Positions 9,106 through 18,568 of a stretch of DNA of 64,000 bases are shown piece by piece. Position 1 is the first letter of the stretch. Each line of letters begins with the position of its first letter. The position numbers and the translations under genes were made by a program. The stretch covers positions 131,065,388 to 131,129,387 of the forward strand of contig NC_134644.1 in the NCBI RefSeq assembly GCF_030463565.1. The letters are read 5' to 3'. The notes below the pieces were generated by a model that worked only from the letters and a program-made list of their open reading frames with translations, had not been told where the DNA came from and did no database searches. This DNA is from Pelecanus crispus. Taxonomy: Eukaryota; Chordata; Aves; Pelecaniformes; Pelecanidae.

Positions 9106-12100
9106 TCATTGGCTATTTTCACCCAAAATCAAATTCCCTTGAGGTACACATTGGGCTTCCCCATCCTTTCGCATCACCCACCAAGTGCACCCAGGTCCTT
9201 GAGCAAAAGCAATCCCACGAATGGGTTTGCCTTTGCCAGAGGGGGAAGTAACCCAGACTGTCTTCCCCAGCATATTTTTCATGTGCACTACAGGAACTTT
9301 ATCTCCTTCTACAGTACGTAAAAGTTTTGATTGGGCAGGGCCAGCTCGATTGGCAGATCCCCTGGTGTTGACTAACCAGATGGCTTTTGCTAAATGTGTA
9401 TCCCAATGTTTAAACGTCCCACCACCCATTGCTCTCAGGGTAGTCTTTAACAATCCATTGTATCGCTCAATTTTCCCGGAGGCTGGTGCATGGTAAGGGA
9501 TGTGATACACCCACTCAATGCCGTGCTCTTTGGCCCAGGTGTCTATGAGGTTGTTTCGGAAATGAGTCCCGTTGTCTGACTCAATTCTTTCTGGGGTGCC
9601 ATGTCGCCACAGGACTTGCTTTTCAAGGCCCAGGATGGTGTTCCGGGCGGTGGCATGGGGCACGGGATATGTTTCCAACCACCCAGTGGTTGCTTCCACC
9701 ATGGTGAGCACATAGCGCTTGCCTTGGCGGGTCTGTGGGAGCGTGATGTAATCAATCTGCCAGGCCTCCCCATATTTATATTTCAGCCATCGTTCACTAT
9801 ACCCAAGGGGCTTGAACTGCTTGGCTTGCTTGATTGCAGCGCATGTTTCACACTCATGAATAACCTGTGCAATACTGTCCATAGTTAAGTCCACCCCTCG
9901 ATCACGAGCCCATTTATACGTTGCATCCCTTCCTTGATGGCCTGAGGCATCATGGGCCCACCGAGCTATAAATAATTCACCCTTATGTTGCCAGTCCAAA
10001 TCCACCTGAGCCACTTCAATCTTAGCAGCCTGATCTACTTGCTGGTTGTTTTGATGTTCTTCAGTGGCCCGACTCTTAGGTACATGAGCATCTACATGAC
10101 GAACTTTTACAACCAGGTTCTCTACCCGGGCAGCAATATCTTGCCACAATGCGGCAGCCCAGATTGGTTTGCCTCTGCGCTGCCAGTTGCTCTGCTTCCA
10201 TTGCTGCAGCCGCCCCCACAGGGCATTTGCCACCATCCATGAGTCAGTATAGAGATAAAGGACTGGCCACTTTTCTCTTTCAGCAATATCTAAAGCCAGC
10301 TGAATGGCTTTCACCTCTGCAAACTGACTCGACTCCCCTTCTCCTTCAGCAGTTTCTGCGACTTGTCGTATAGGACTCCATACAGCAGCTTTCCACCTCC
10401 GATGCTTTCCCACGAGACGACAGGACCCATCAGTGAACAGGGCATATTGCTTTTCATTTTCTGGCAATTTATTATACAGTGGGGCCTCTTCAGCACGTGT
10501 CACCTCCTCCTCTGGTGATATTCTAAGGTTTTTTCCTTCTGGCCAGTCCATGATCACTTCCAAGATTCCTGGGCGACTGGGGTTTCCTATTCGAGCCCGT
10601 TGTGTGATCAATGCAACCCACTTACTCCATGTAGCATCAGTTGCATGATGTGTAGAGGGGACCCTCCCTTTGAACATCCAGCCCAACACCGGCAGTCGGG
10701 GTGCCAGCAGGAGCTGTGCTTCAGTACCAACCACTTCTGAAGCAGCTCGAACCCCTTCATATGCTGCCAGTATCTCCTTCTCAGTTGGTGTATAGCGGGC
10801 TTCGGATCCTCTGTATCCCCGACTCCAAAACCCTAGGGGTCGACCTCGAGTCTCCCCTGGTGCTTTCTGCCAGAGGCTCCAGGTAGGGCCATTCTCCCCG
10901 GCTGCAGTGTAGAGCACATTTTTAATATCCTGCCCTGCCCGGACTGGCCCAAGGGCTACTGCATGAACTATCTCACGTTTAATTTGTTCAAAGGCTTGTT
11001 GTTGCTCAGGGCCCCATTTGAATTCGTTCTTCTTCCGGGTCACTTCATAGAGAGGGCTTACGATCTGGCTGTAATTTGGAATATGCATTCTCCAAAACCC
11101 CACAACGCCTAAGAAAGCTTGTGTTTCCTTTTTGCTAGTTGGTGGGGACGTAGCTGTTATTTTGTTGATCACATCCATTGGGATCTGACGACGTCCATCT
11201 TGCCATTTTATTCCTAAAAACTGGATCTCCTGTGCAGGTCCCTTGACCTTACCCTGTTTTATGGCAAAACCAGCCTTCAGAAGGATTTGGACTATTTTCT
11301 TTCCCTTCTCAAAAACGTCTTCTGCTGTGTTGCCCCACACAATGATGTCATCAATGTACTGCAGATGTTCCGGAGCTTCACCCTGTTCCAGTGCTGTCTG
11401 GATCAGCCCATGGCAAATGGTGGGGCTGTGCTTCCACCCCTGGGGCAGTCGGTTCCAGGTGTACTGAACACCCCTCCAGGTAAAAGCAAACTGGGGTCTG
11501 CACTCTGCTGCCAAAGGGATGGAGAAAAATGCATTAGCAATATCAATTGTGGCATACCACTTAGCTGCCTTTGACTCCAGTTCATATTGAAGTTCTAGCA
11601 TGTCTGGCACAGCAGCACTCAGCGGCGGTGTAACTTCATTCAGGCCACGATAGTCCACTGTTAGTCTCCACTCCCCATTAGACTTTCGCACTGGCCATAT
11701 GGGACTGTTAAAGGGTGAGCGAGTCTTGCTGATCACTCCCTGGCTCTCCAGTCGACGAATCAGGTTATGGATGGGAATCAGGGAGTCTCGGTTGGTGCGA
11801 TATTGCCGCCTGTGCACAGTTGTGGTAGCAATCGGCACCTGTTGTTCCTCAACCTTCAGCAACCCTACAATCGAAGGGTCCTCTGAGAGACCGGGCAAGG
11901 TGGACAACTGTTTAATTTCCTCTGTCTCCAAAGCAGCTATACCAAAAGCCCACCGGTACCCTTTTGGGTCCTTGAAATACCCTCTCCTGAGGTAGTCTAT
12001 GCCAAGGATGCACGGAGCGTCTGGGCCAGTCACAATGGGGTGCTTTTGCCACTCATTCCCAGTTAGGCTCACTTCAGCTTCCAGTACAGTTAGCTGTTGG

Positions 12101-12291
12101 GATCCCCCTGTCACTCCAGAAATACAAATGGGTTCTGCCCCTCTATAGTTTGATGGCATTAGCGTGCACTGTGCACCAGTGTCCACTAGAGCCTCATACT
12201 CCTGTGGGTCTGACGTTCCAGGCCATCGAATCCACACAGTCCAGTAAACCCGGTTGTCCCTTTCCTCCACCTGGCTGGAGGCAGGGCCCCT
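9106..12291 (-). CDS. pol: Endogenous retroviral Pol (protease, reverse transcriptase, RNase H, integrase)
   Basis: An unbroken frame of 1061 residues after the gag amber codon. There is no ATG at its start, so it is probably made only as a Gag-Pol fusion. Domains in order: aspartic protease with DTGA at residue 37; reverse transcriptase with the YIDD active site at 312-315; RNase H beginning near the Asp of the DGS motif at 621, with a later conserved Glu and Asp visible; integrase with an HHCC-type zinc region near 765-815 and the catalytic triad D847, D906 and E942, the last two separated by 35 residues as in active integrases. A basic C-terminal domain follows. All catalytic residues I looked for are present. 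No dUTPase or envelope follows. It is an old-family viral gene in a young copy, not a host gene. Confidence 0.95.
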   Translation of the reverse strand, partial: RGPASSQVEERDNRVYWTVWIRWPGTSDPQEYEALVDTGAQCTLMPSNYRGAEPICISGVTGGSQQLTVLEAEVSLTGNEWQKHPIVTGPDAPCILGIDYLRRGYFKDPKGYRWAFGIAALETEEIKQLSTLPGLSEDPSIVGLLKVEEQQVPIATTTVHRRQYRTNRDSLIPIHNLIRRLESQGVISKTRSPFNSPIWPVRKSNGEWRLTVDYRGLNEVTPPLSAAVPDMLELQYELESKAAKWYATIDIANAFFSIPLAAECRPQFAFTWRGVQYTWNRLPQGWKHSPTICHGLIQTALEQGEAPEHLQYIDDIIVWGNTAEDVFEKGKKIVQILLKAGFAIKQGKVKGPAQEIQFLGIKWQDGRRQIPMDVINKITATSPPTSKKETQAFLGVVGFWRMHIPNYSQIVSPLYEVTRKKNEFKWGPEQQQAFEQIKREIVHAVALGPVRAGQDIKNVLYTAAGENGPTWSLWQKAPGETRGRPLGFWSRGYRGSEARYTPTEKEILAAYEGVRAASEVVGTEAQLLLAPRLPVLGWMFKGRVPSTHHATDATWSKWVALITQRARIGNPSRPGILEVIMDWPEGKNLRISPEEEVTRAEEAPLYNKLPENEKQYALFTDGSCRLVGKHRRWKAAVWSPIRQVAETAEGEGESSQFAEVKAIQLALDIAEREKWPVLYLYTDSWMVANALWGRLQQWKQSNWQRRGKPIWAAALWQDIAARVENLVVKVRHVDAHVPKSRATEEHQNNQQVDQAAKIEVAQVDLDWQHKGELFIARWAHDASGHQGRDATYKWARDRGVDLTMDSIAQVIHECETCAAIKQAKQFKPLGYSERWLKYKYGEAWQIDYITLPQTRQGKRYVLTMVEATTGWLETYPVPHATARNTILGLEKQVLWRHGTPERIESDNGTHFRNNLIDTWAKEHGIEWVYHIPYHAPASGKIERYNGLLKTTLRAMGGGTFKHWDTHLAKAIWLVNTRGSANRAGPAQSKLLRTVEGDKVPVVHMKNMLGKTVWVTSPSGKGKPIRGIAFAQGPGCTWWVMRKDGEAQCVPQGNLILGENSQ

Positions 12292-12294
12292 CTA
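12264..12294 (-). promoter_or_regulatory. Gag-Pol amber codon with downstream hairpin (readthrough signal candidate)
   Basis: The gag frame ends in a single TAG (12294-12292) and the pol frame continues directly in the same phase with no further stop. Ten bases later a perfect 6-bp stem can form, CCTCCA (12281-12276) with TGGAGG (12269-12264), around a six-base loop. The arrangement of amber codon, short spacer and structure resembles the stop-codon readthrough signal of gammaretroviruses. It is a structural inference only. Confidence 0.6.
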
Positions 12295-14274
12295 ACACTG
12301 GTCACAGTATTCGCTGTTCACTTCCTGTAAATGTGAATCAAAAGTCCCCTGATCAAGGTCGGAAGTAAAATTAGCCCTCTTACTCTGTCTCGGGAACTGC
12401 TCACTGGAAACTGGAGCTGCAATTTTCCTGGGAGAACCGCCTTTTCTAATAGTTTTTCCTTGCAACCCACGCACCCGTGCCTCTAAGGTTGAGGTGGGTT
12501 TTCCATCCCACTTCCTCATGTCCTCTCCATAATCACGCAGGTAAAACCACAGGGTGCCCCGTGGTGTGTATCCTCTATATCCTCTCTCTTGAGCATAGGG
12601 ACGTTGACTCCTAATGGCTGAGACACTGGTCCGTGCAGGTGGGGAGTAGGACAGATCCTCTCTGAGTTGTTGGAACTCTTGGCACAGTTTTTCCACAGCT
12701 GAGACACAGGCCTGTAGGGAGGAAGAGAGCTTTTCTTCGTAGTCCCGGAGTTGTCTAGCCACTTCATCCACTGTTGGTGCCTCGTCGTCTTTCCAGGCTA
12801 GTATTGCCAACGAGTTGGAATACGATGCTGGTGCGCTCCGTACCACCTTCCGCCACATGGATTGTGTGCACCTGACTTCATCTGGGTCTTTGGTTAACCG
12901 CTCATCATTCAGGTCACTGTAAATCACCTCCAGCACACCTAATTCCCTCAGGTACTGGATACCTTTCTCTACGGTGGTCCATTTGCTTGGGCGGTATAAA
13001 ACATCCTCCTTGAAGGGATACCTTTCCTTCACGCTTGACAGAAGTCGCCTCCAGAGGCTGAGCGGTTTTGCCCCTTTTCCAATTGCTTTGTCAATGCCCC
13101 CTTCCCTGGAAAGGGATCCCAGCTGCTTGGCTTCCCTACCCTCTAAATCCAGGCTACTGGCCCCGTTATCCCAGCATCGGAGCAGGCAGGTGATGATGTG
13201 CTCGCCTGGATGACGACCGAAATCTTTTCGCATATCTCGCAGCTCACTCAGGGATAGGGATCGGGTGGTCACCATCTCATTTATGGGTTCTTCCTCCTCT
13301 GGTTCTCGTGATGGCCCTGGTTCATCTTCATCCCTTACTAAACGAACTGATTTCCTCGTGTATTTTTTCTTCTGTATAGGAGCAACTGATACCGGTGCAG
13401 GTTGGTTCTCTGGTTTAGCCGCAGTGTCTGTCACTGGGGTTTGAGTAGCCGCAGTGCTCATGGCTGTGGCTGGAGTAACCACAGTGCCTGGGTCAGGGGT
13501 TTGAGTAGCTGCAAGGCCTGTAGTGGGGGTTGGAGTAGCCGCAGGGCCTGTAGTGGGGGTTTGAGTAGCCACAGTGCTTGTTGTTTTGTCATCAGATCCA
13601 GAGACCTTCTCTTTCTTTTGAGGGTACTGATTAGCGTTGACCACGGCTTGATAGGCATGGGCCAGTCCCCAGCATGTTGCAATGATTTGTGTCTCTCTAG
13701 AGCTACCAGGGTGACAACATACTTCTTCCAAATACTTTACTAATTCTTCAGGATTCTGCACTTGTTCAGGGGTGAAGTTCCAAAACACTGGAGGTCCCCA
13801 CTGCCCTAGGTACTTGCGCATACGTTCCCACACACCCTGCCACTCATAACTATCCAGCCTTGGGGTAGATCTCTGGATGGTATTTTTAAACTGTTTACTG
13901 ACCTTTATCAAAATGGAAACAACATTCCCAAGAATTATCAATAGAAGTATCTTAACTGCCCAGGGGTGTTCAAGATACAGGAAAGTTGTTGTAATGAAGG
14001 AGGAAACATCATAGAAGAAAGCAGCAAAGGTGCCATTCTGTATTTCCTCCACAACAAGCCTCTCAGAGTAAGAAGTATAATTGCTAACTCTCTCTATGAG
14101 GTAGTACCCGAAGTACAGTAGTGACTTCTGTATGAAACCCAAATACCAAAGAATGCTCAAGGTCAGGGTTTTGATAAGGAGCCTCCCAAGCAAAAGATCA
14201 TGAATCACTGCAGAGCATAGCACACTACACAAACTGACAGCAAGCTTTAACGCGTGCTGCAAAAAAAAGAACAT
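12292..14274 (-). CDS. gag: Endogenous retroviral Gag with hydrophobic N-terminal domain
   Basis: 660 codons from an ATG in good context (ACCATGT) to TAG. The frame is open 12 codons further upstream but only from a non-ATG codon. Residues 1-130 are strongly hydrophobic with three likely membrane segments (about 2-24, 32-60 and 106-125) and two N-glycosylation sequons (N65-Y-T, N80-G-T) in the loop between the second and third. Then come a Thr/Ala/Pro-rich repeat (about 231-282), a basic cluster, an acidic stretch, a structured region near 335-410 that I take as the capsid-related part, and a probable coiled coil near 505-541. No CCHC zinc knuckle is visible. The assignment as Gag rests on its place between primer site and pol and on its general make-up. 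The membrane segments are unexpected for a Gag. Confidence 0.85.
   Translation of the reverse strand: MFFFLQHALKLAVSLCSVLCSAVIHDLLLGRLLIKTLTLSILWYLGFIQKSLLYFGYYLIERVSNYTSYSERLVVEEIQNGTFAAFFYDVSSFITTTFLYLEHPWAVKILLLIILGNVVSILIKVSKQFKNTIQRSTPRLDSYEWQGVWERMRKYLGQWGPPVFWNFTPEQVQNPEELVKYLEEVCCHPGSSRETQIIATCWGLAHAYQAVVNANQYPQKKEKVSGSDDKTTSTVATQTPTTGPAATPTPTTGLAATQTPDPGTVVTPATAMSTAATQTPVTDTAAKPENQPAPVSVAPIQKKKYTRKSVRLVRDEDEPGPSREPEEEEPINEMVTTRSLSLSELRDMRKDFGRHPGEHIITCLLRCWDNGASSLDLEGREAKQLGSLSREGGIDKAIGKGAKPLSLWRRLLSSVKERYPFKEDVLYRPSKWTTVEKGIQYLRELGVLEVIYSDLNDERLTKDPDEVRCTQSMWRKVVRSAPASYSNSLAILAWKDDEAPTVDEVARQLRDYEEKLSSSLQACVSAVEKLCQEFQQLREDLSYSPPARTSVSAIRSQRPYAQERGYRGYTPRGTLWFYLRDYGEDMRKWDGKPTSTLEARVRGLQGKTIRKGGSPRKIAAPVSSEQFPRQSKRANFTSDLDQGTFDSHLQEVNSEYCDQC
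13430..13582 (-). repeat. In-frame minisatellite inside gag (Thr/Ala/Pro repeat)
   Basis: Imperfect tandem units of roughly 36-42 bases share the plus-strand core GTTTGAGTAGCCGCAGTGCC. All unit lengths appear to be multiples of three, so the frame is kept and the protein shows repeated ATQTPxTG-like segments. Confidence 0.8.
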
Positions 14275-14368
14275 GGTGCAGATCAGAAGAACTAATATCG
14301 TGACCGGCAACTGTTAACAGACTCCTTAATACACTCTGGTTAATCTGTTGCTATCTCAAACCCTTCGA

Positions 14369-14386
14369 GTCCCTGTTCGGGCACCA
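14369..14386 (-). other. Primer binding site, tRNA-Lys(UUU)-like
   Basis: On the minus strand the site reads TGGTGCCCGAACAGGGAC, starting eight bases inside the 5' LTR edge. It equals the well-known Lys3 primer site except for one base (T in place of C at the fourth position). The match to the tRNA T-arm appears to continue for several bases past the usual 18. Confidence 0.8.
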
Positions 14387-14394
14387 AAAAGGAC

Positions 14395-14966
14395 TGTCGT
14401 GGTTTAGCCCCAGCCAGCAACTCAGCACCACGCAGCCGCTCGCTCACTCCCCCTACCCCAATGGGATGGGGGAGAGAATCAGAGGAGTAAGAGTGAGAAA
14501 CACTCCTGGGTTCAGATAAGAACAGTTTAATAATTGAAATAAAGTAAAATAGTAATGCTAATAGTAACAGTATAATAATGATAATAATAATAATGATACA
14601 CGAAGCAAGTGATGCACAATGCAATTGCTCACCACCCACCGACCGATACCCAGACAGTTCCCAAGCAGCGATCGCTGCTCCCCGGCCACCCCCCCCCCAG
14701 TTTATATACTGAGCATGACGTCATATGGTATGGAATAGCCCTTTGGGCAGTTTGGATCAACTTTTCTGGCTGTGCCCCCTCCCAGTTTCTTGTGCGCCTG
14801 GCAGAGCATGGGAAGCTGAAAAAGTCCTTGACTAGCGTAAGCAGTACTCAGCAACAACTAAAAACATCAGTGTGTTATCAACATTCTTTTCCTACTAAAT
14901 CCAAAACACAGCACTATGCCTGCTGCTAGGAAGAAAATTAACTCTATCCCAGCCGAAACCAGGACA
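14395..14966 (-). repeat. 5' LTR of the provirus
   Basis: A 572-bp partner of the LTR at 8069-8640, with the same termini, TATA box and CRE (14716-14723). The differences seen by eye are about eight single-base changes, including one in the C-run near 14690-14698. Confidence 0.94.
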
Positions 14967-14971
14967 ATGTG

Positions 14972-17900
14972 TGAAACACAGAGAGAAAATTGAAAAGCAT
15001 GTCAGCATGCAGGAATAAAAGTCATCAATTGCCTGGATCACAAAGAATAAAAATGTTTCTAGTTTAATACTAGAAAAATGAATGCAGATGAGTCATCCTC
15101 ACAGTAAGACTACAGACCGCTGGATTGTGAGCGTATTTTTCTGTTCTCCTTTCCTCTTATAATAAGAACAATGTACCATTGTCTCTCATGTATTCTGCAA
15201 ATTACAGAAGTGTTTTGCACACCTGCCATTTAACCTTTCAGTGTTCTGTACGTCACCTGGCTGTCTCCTGCGTGTCTGTACAAGTTTTTTACATGTATAG
15301 AAGAAATGGCTTGGAAAGTTTATCCAAGCAAAACATACATAGAAGGCCAGGAAAAGTGAACACGCTTCTTTAATTCACAAAATATTATTGACAAATAAAA
15401 AATCAAAAATGGCAAAATTTGTGAAGGAGGACATTTTCAAAGTGGTACCTATACACTAGAAAAGCACAGAGACTAGCCTCACCTTTAAGAGCTACCAGTC
15501 CTAAAACAAGCACTTCAGTTTACCCTAAGGTTATTCATCCAAGGATCCAGATCACATCTTCTGACTGCTCAAGCTTCTACTTTTCCAAGGCCTCAAGCAC
15601 ATCCTCCCAGGGCAACATGGAAAGGAGCAGCATGTACATTGCATGGCAAGGGATAGATGAGAGCCATAGGCATGAGCTTCTTAGCATGACTTCTTTCAGC
15701 ATGAAGACCCTGTGGGTGTATTGCAAGAGAAGGACACGTTTCTTCTATCACAGAACTAAGCGCCAGGTGCACTTGGTCAGCGGACCCTAAATTAAACTTG
15801 TTATTTTTTGGCAAAGGGGATTCTATAGTAGGAGAGAGGCAACAGCAGAGAAGAAGAAATAACTGCATTTCAGGTCTGCTTGTGGGTTGCAAGAGAGAAG
15901 CATTAGAGAGAATCTGGCTGGTTTTGTAATGTATGAAACTTGAAGCCTTTTTGAGCATCAGTGGCTAAGTCCATACAACACTAATGTAAAGTAGGAGGGT
16001 CTTTGTTTTCTAGGTAAACTGAGGCAGAGAAATATGAAGAAACTAGCTCAATGTCACGCAAATGGGGAAAACCAAAGAATATGTTGCTGTAAATCTAAAA
16101 TTCTCCTTTCCCCAAAGCACCGCTCCACAGTGTAGAAGACGATGACAGTGCAAAAAAGAAATGAACCTACAATAATCTGTGTCTAATGCAAGGTGAGAAG
16201 AAATATATCAGAATGTGTCCATCTTTGCATCTTCAAGCAGCTTATCTCATACATTATGTCTTAAGGCCTAAAGAGGAAGACTGCTAGTTGTCTCCCAGAA
16301 GATATGATTTGTTCTTCTTTTCTGCTGGTGGAAATTGTGTGTGTTATCTCTAAATTTCAGAATAAAATAAATAGAGCTAATTATTTAAAATACTTTAATA
16401 TTTTGTATTTTATATGTTTATTTATAATTTTAACTATATATTTCAACTACAGACAAGAAAAAGACTGTCACTGACTTTCTTTGTCCTTTTGACACATTTT
16501 TGCTAAAAAACTTCACATCCGAGGTGCTCCTTTGGGTATTTTAGTGGTATGGCACAAAAGAGCACAATGGCTTTTGAAAAATCTCATAGGACATATAGAT
16601 ATGTCTTTAGGTGCCCAAATTATCTGAAAAAAATCTAGCATGATTTGATATTGCAAGGAAGTCTAAAAATTACTCACATACTGGAGGAGATCCCAGTGAT
16701 TTCTGATGACCCACTGACACACAACTAACTTCTTATCCTGGAGAGAAAATGCTGTGACATTTGTAACTTTTGAATGGACTTGACATATTTTACAGTTCTG
16801 GTTTCTCCTTATTTTCATCTCCTGGGTTTCGCATTTAATCCATCTCTCCCACCAGATTTCATGTTTGCCTCACAGGCATCAGGAGGATCTGTGGGACAGG
16901 GGAATGGGGTACTTGAGATTCTTTTCTCTCCTGTCTAAGGGTGGAGGGTTGTCACAGAAGAGGCTTCCTTTCATGGAAACAGAAGTGACTTTTCAATGTG
17001 AGGAGATATGGAGTGCTTCACTGAACATGTTTCCTGAGTAATTATAGCAAGATTGGCCCACTGTGAACAGGATTTTTACTGCTTTGTCTGTCTTTGTTTT
17101 CTCCTCTTATTTTATCTTCATTTTAGTGTCTGCGTCATGGTGGGAGAACATTATTCTGTGAGTATTTTTTTAAACAAGTAAGTCCTGCTTCCTGCAACCA
17201 GTATGGACTTATCTGACTTCTAGGTCATAGAACTTGGATTGTTTTTCTTTTAAGTTAATCAGATCCTGGCCTAAAGGTTCTGGTAAAGCTAATACACCGC
17301 AATTTTGCAAATGTCGTACCAGGCAATCTTCTGATGGCTCCACCACCTCTTTGAAATTAAGTTTTGAATGCTCAGTTAAGGAACCACACATATCTTATCC
17401 TCAATAGGAGCCGTGTTTTAGAAAGAAAAATAAACTAACATTTTATTGTAATAAATACATCTTCAATTTTTTTCCCTGGTACAATGTTATAGTTCCCTGG
17501 AACAATGCTATATTGTCAGAAAATTGGAAGTGAAGTACTGTGCAGAAACAGTCACAGAAAGGCCAGCTCAAAACTAACTATTTATAGCCTTGAGAAACAA
17601 ATGCAGCTGCAGTTAATATGAGTGCATTATTTTAGGGAGTAGGGACAAGCATCTCTGTCTCACGAACATGCACTTCTGTATTGAAAGCTGGAGGGTCTCA
17701 GAGTCTCCAGCCCCTCTTTGCAGCCTACAGCATCTCTCCTCCTCTCACCGTCAGTCTCTGCTGCTTTGTGCCAACAGCTCTTGTCTGGACAAGGGGGTCC
17801 ACACCGGAATGTGTAGGAGGAGCACTCTTCTCTAGGAAGTTGCTGCAGTATGAGGTGAAATAAAGCCCACCTCTAGGTTAAAATAAAAAAAAAAAAAAAA

Positions 17901-17989
17901 CCAAAAAAGCAATAGATCCTCTAACTTCATCCTCTCTCACAAGAAGAGGCTAGGTCAGAGCAGTAGCTTCTTGGAGGAAGAAGGAAATG
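14972..17989. other. Intergenic, no gene recognised
   Basis: AT-rich sequence between the provirus and the next solo LTR. I see an A/T-only stretch near 16370-16450 and an A-run near 17881-17899. Short ORFs have no recognisable motifs. Confidence 0.6.
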
Positions 17990-18568
17990 CTGAGTGTCCT
18001 GGTTTCGGCTGGGATAGAGTTAATTTTCTTCCTGGTAGCTGGCATAGTGCTGTGTTCTGGATTTAGTAGGAGAAGAATGTTGATAACACACTGATGTTTT
18101 TAGTTGTTGCTGAGTACTGCTTATGCTAGTCAAGGACTTTGCAGCTTCCCATGCTCTGCCAGGCGCACAAGAAGCTGGGAGGGGGCACAGCCGGAATAGT
18201 TGATCCAAACTGCCCAAAGGGCTATTCCATACTATATGACATCATGCTCAGTATATAAACTGGGGGGGGTTGGCCGGGGAGCGGTGATCGCTGCTCAGGA
18301 ACTGTCTGGGTATCGGTCGGTGGGTGGTGAGCGATTGCACTGTGCATCACTTGCTTTGTATATTATTATTATTATTATTATATTATTATTATTACTACTA
18401 CTATTTTAGTTTATTTTATTTGAATTATTAAACTGTTCTTATCTCAACCCAGGAGTGTTTCTCACTCTCACTCCTCTGATTCTCTCCCCCATCCCACTGG
18501 GGCAGGGGGAGTGAGCGAGCAGCTGCATGGTGCTTAGTTGCTGGCTAGGGCTAAACCACGACACTGAG
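17990..18568 (+). mobile_element. Solo LTR with 5-bp target duplication CTGAG
   Basis: A 569-bp LTR (17995-18563), same family as the provirus, with TG...CA ends and the TATATAAA box. The duplications CTGAG lie at 17990-17994 and 18564-18568. It has diverged further from the proviral LTRs, including TGACATCA in place of the CRE and a different ATT microsatellite length. It was probably formed by recombination between the two LTRs of a former provirus. Confidence 0.94.

Larger units (their letters stand above)
8064..14971 (-). mobile_element. Complete endogenous retrovirus (ERVL-like, env-less) with target duplication
   Basis: A full provirus on the minus strand, read from high to low coordinates: 5' LTR 14966-14395, primer binding site 14386-14369, gag 14274-12292, pol 12291-9106, AT-rich untranslated stretch, purine tract, 3' LTR 8640-8069. 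It is flanked by the 5-bp duplication ATGTG (8064-8068 and 14967-14971). The LTRs are both 572 bp and differ at about eight positions by eye (about 1.4%), so the insertion is recent. There is no env and no dUTPase. The 5-bp duplication and missing env favour a class III (ERVL/spuma-related) element; the lysine-type primer site is less typical, so the class is not certain. The reading frames appear unbroken apart from the gag amber codon. Confidence 0.95.
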
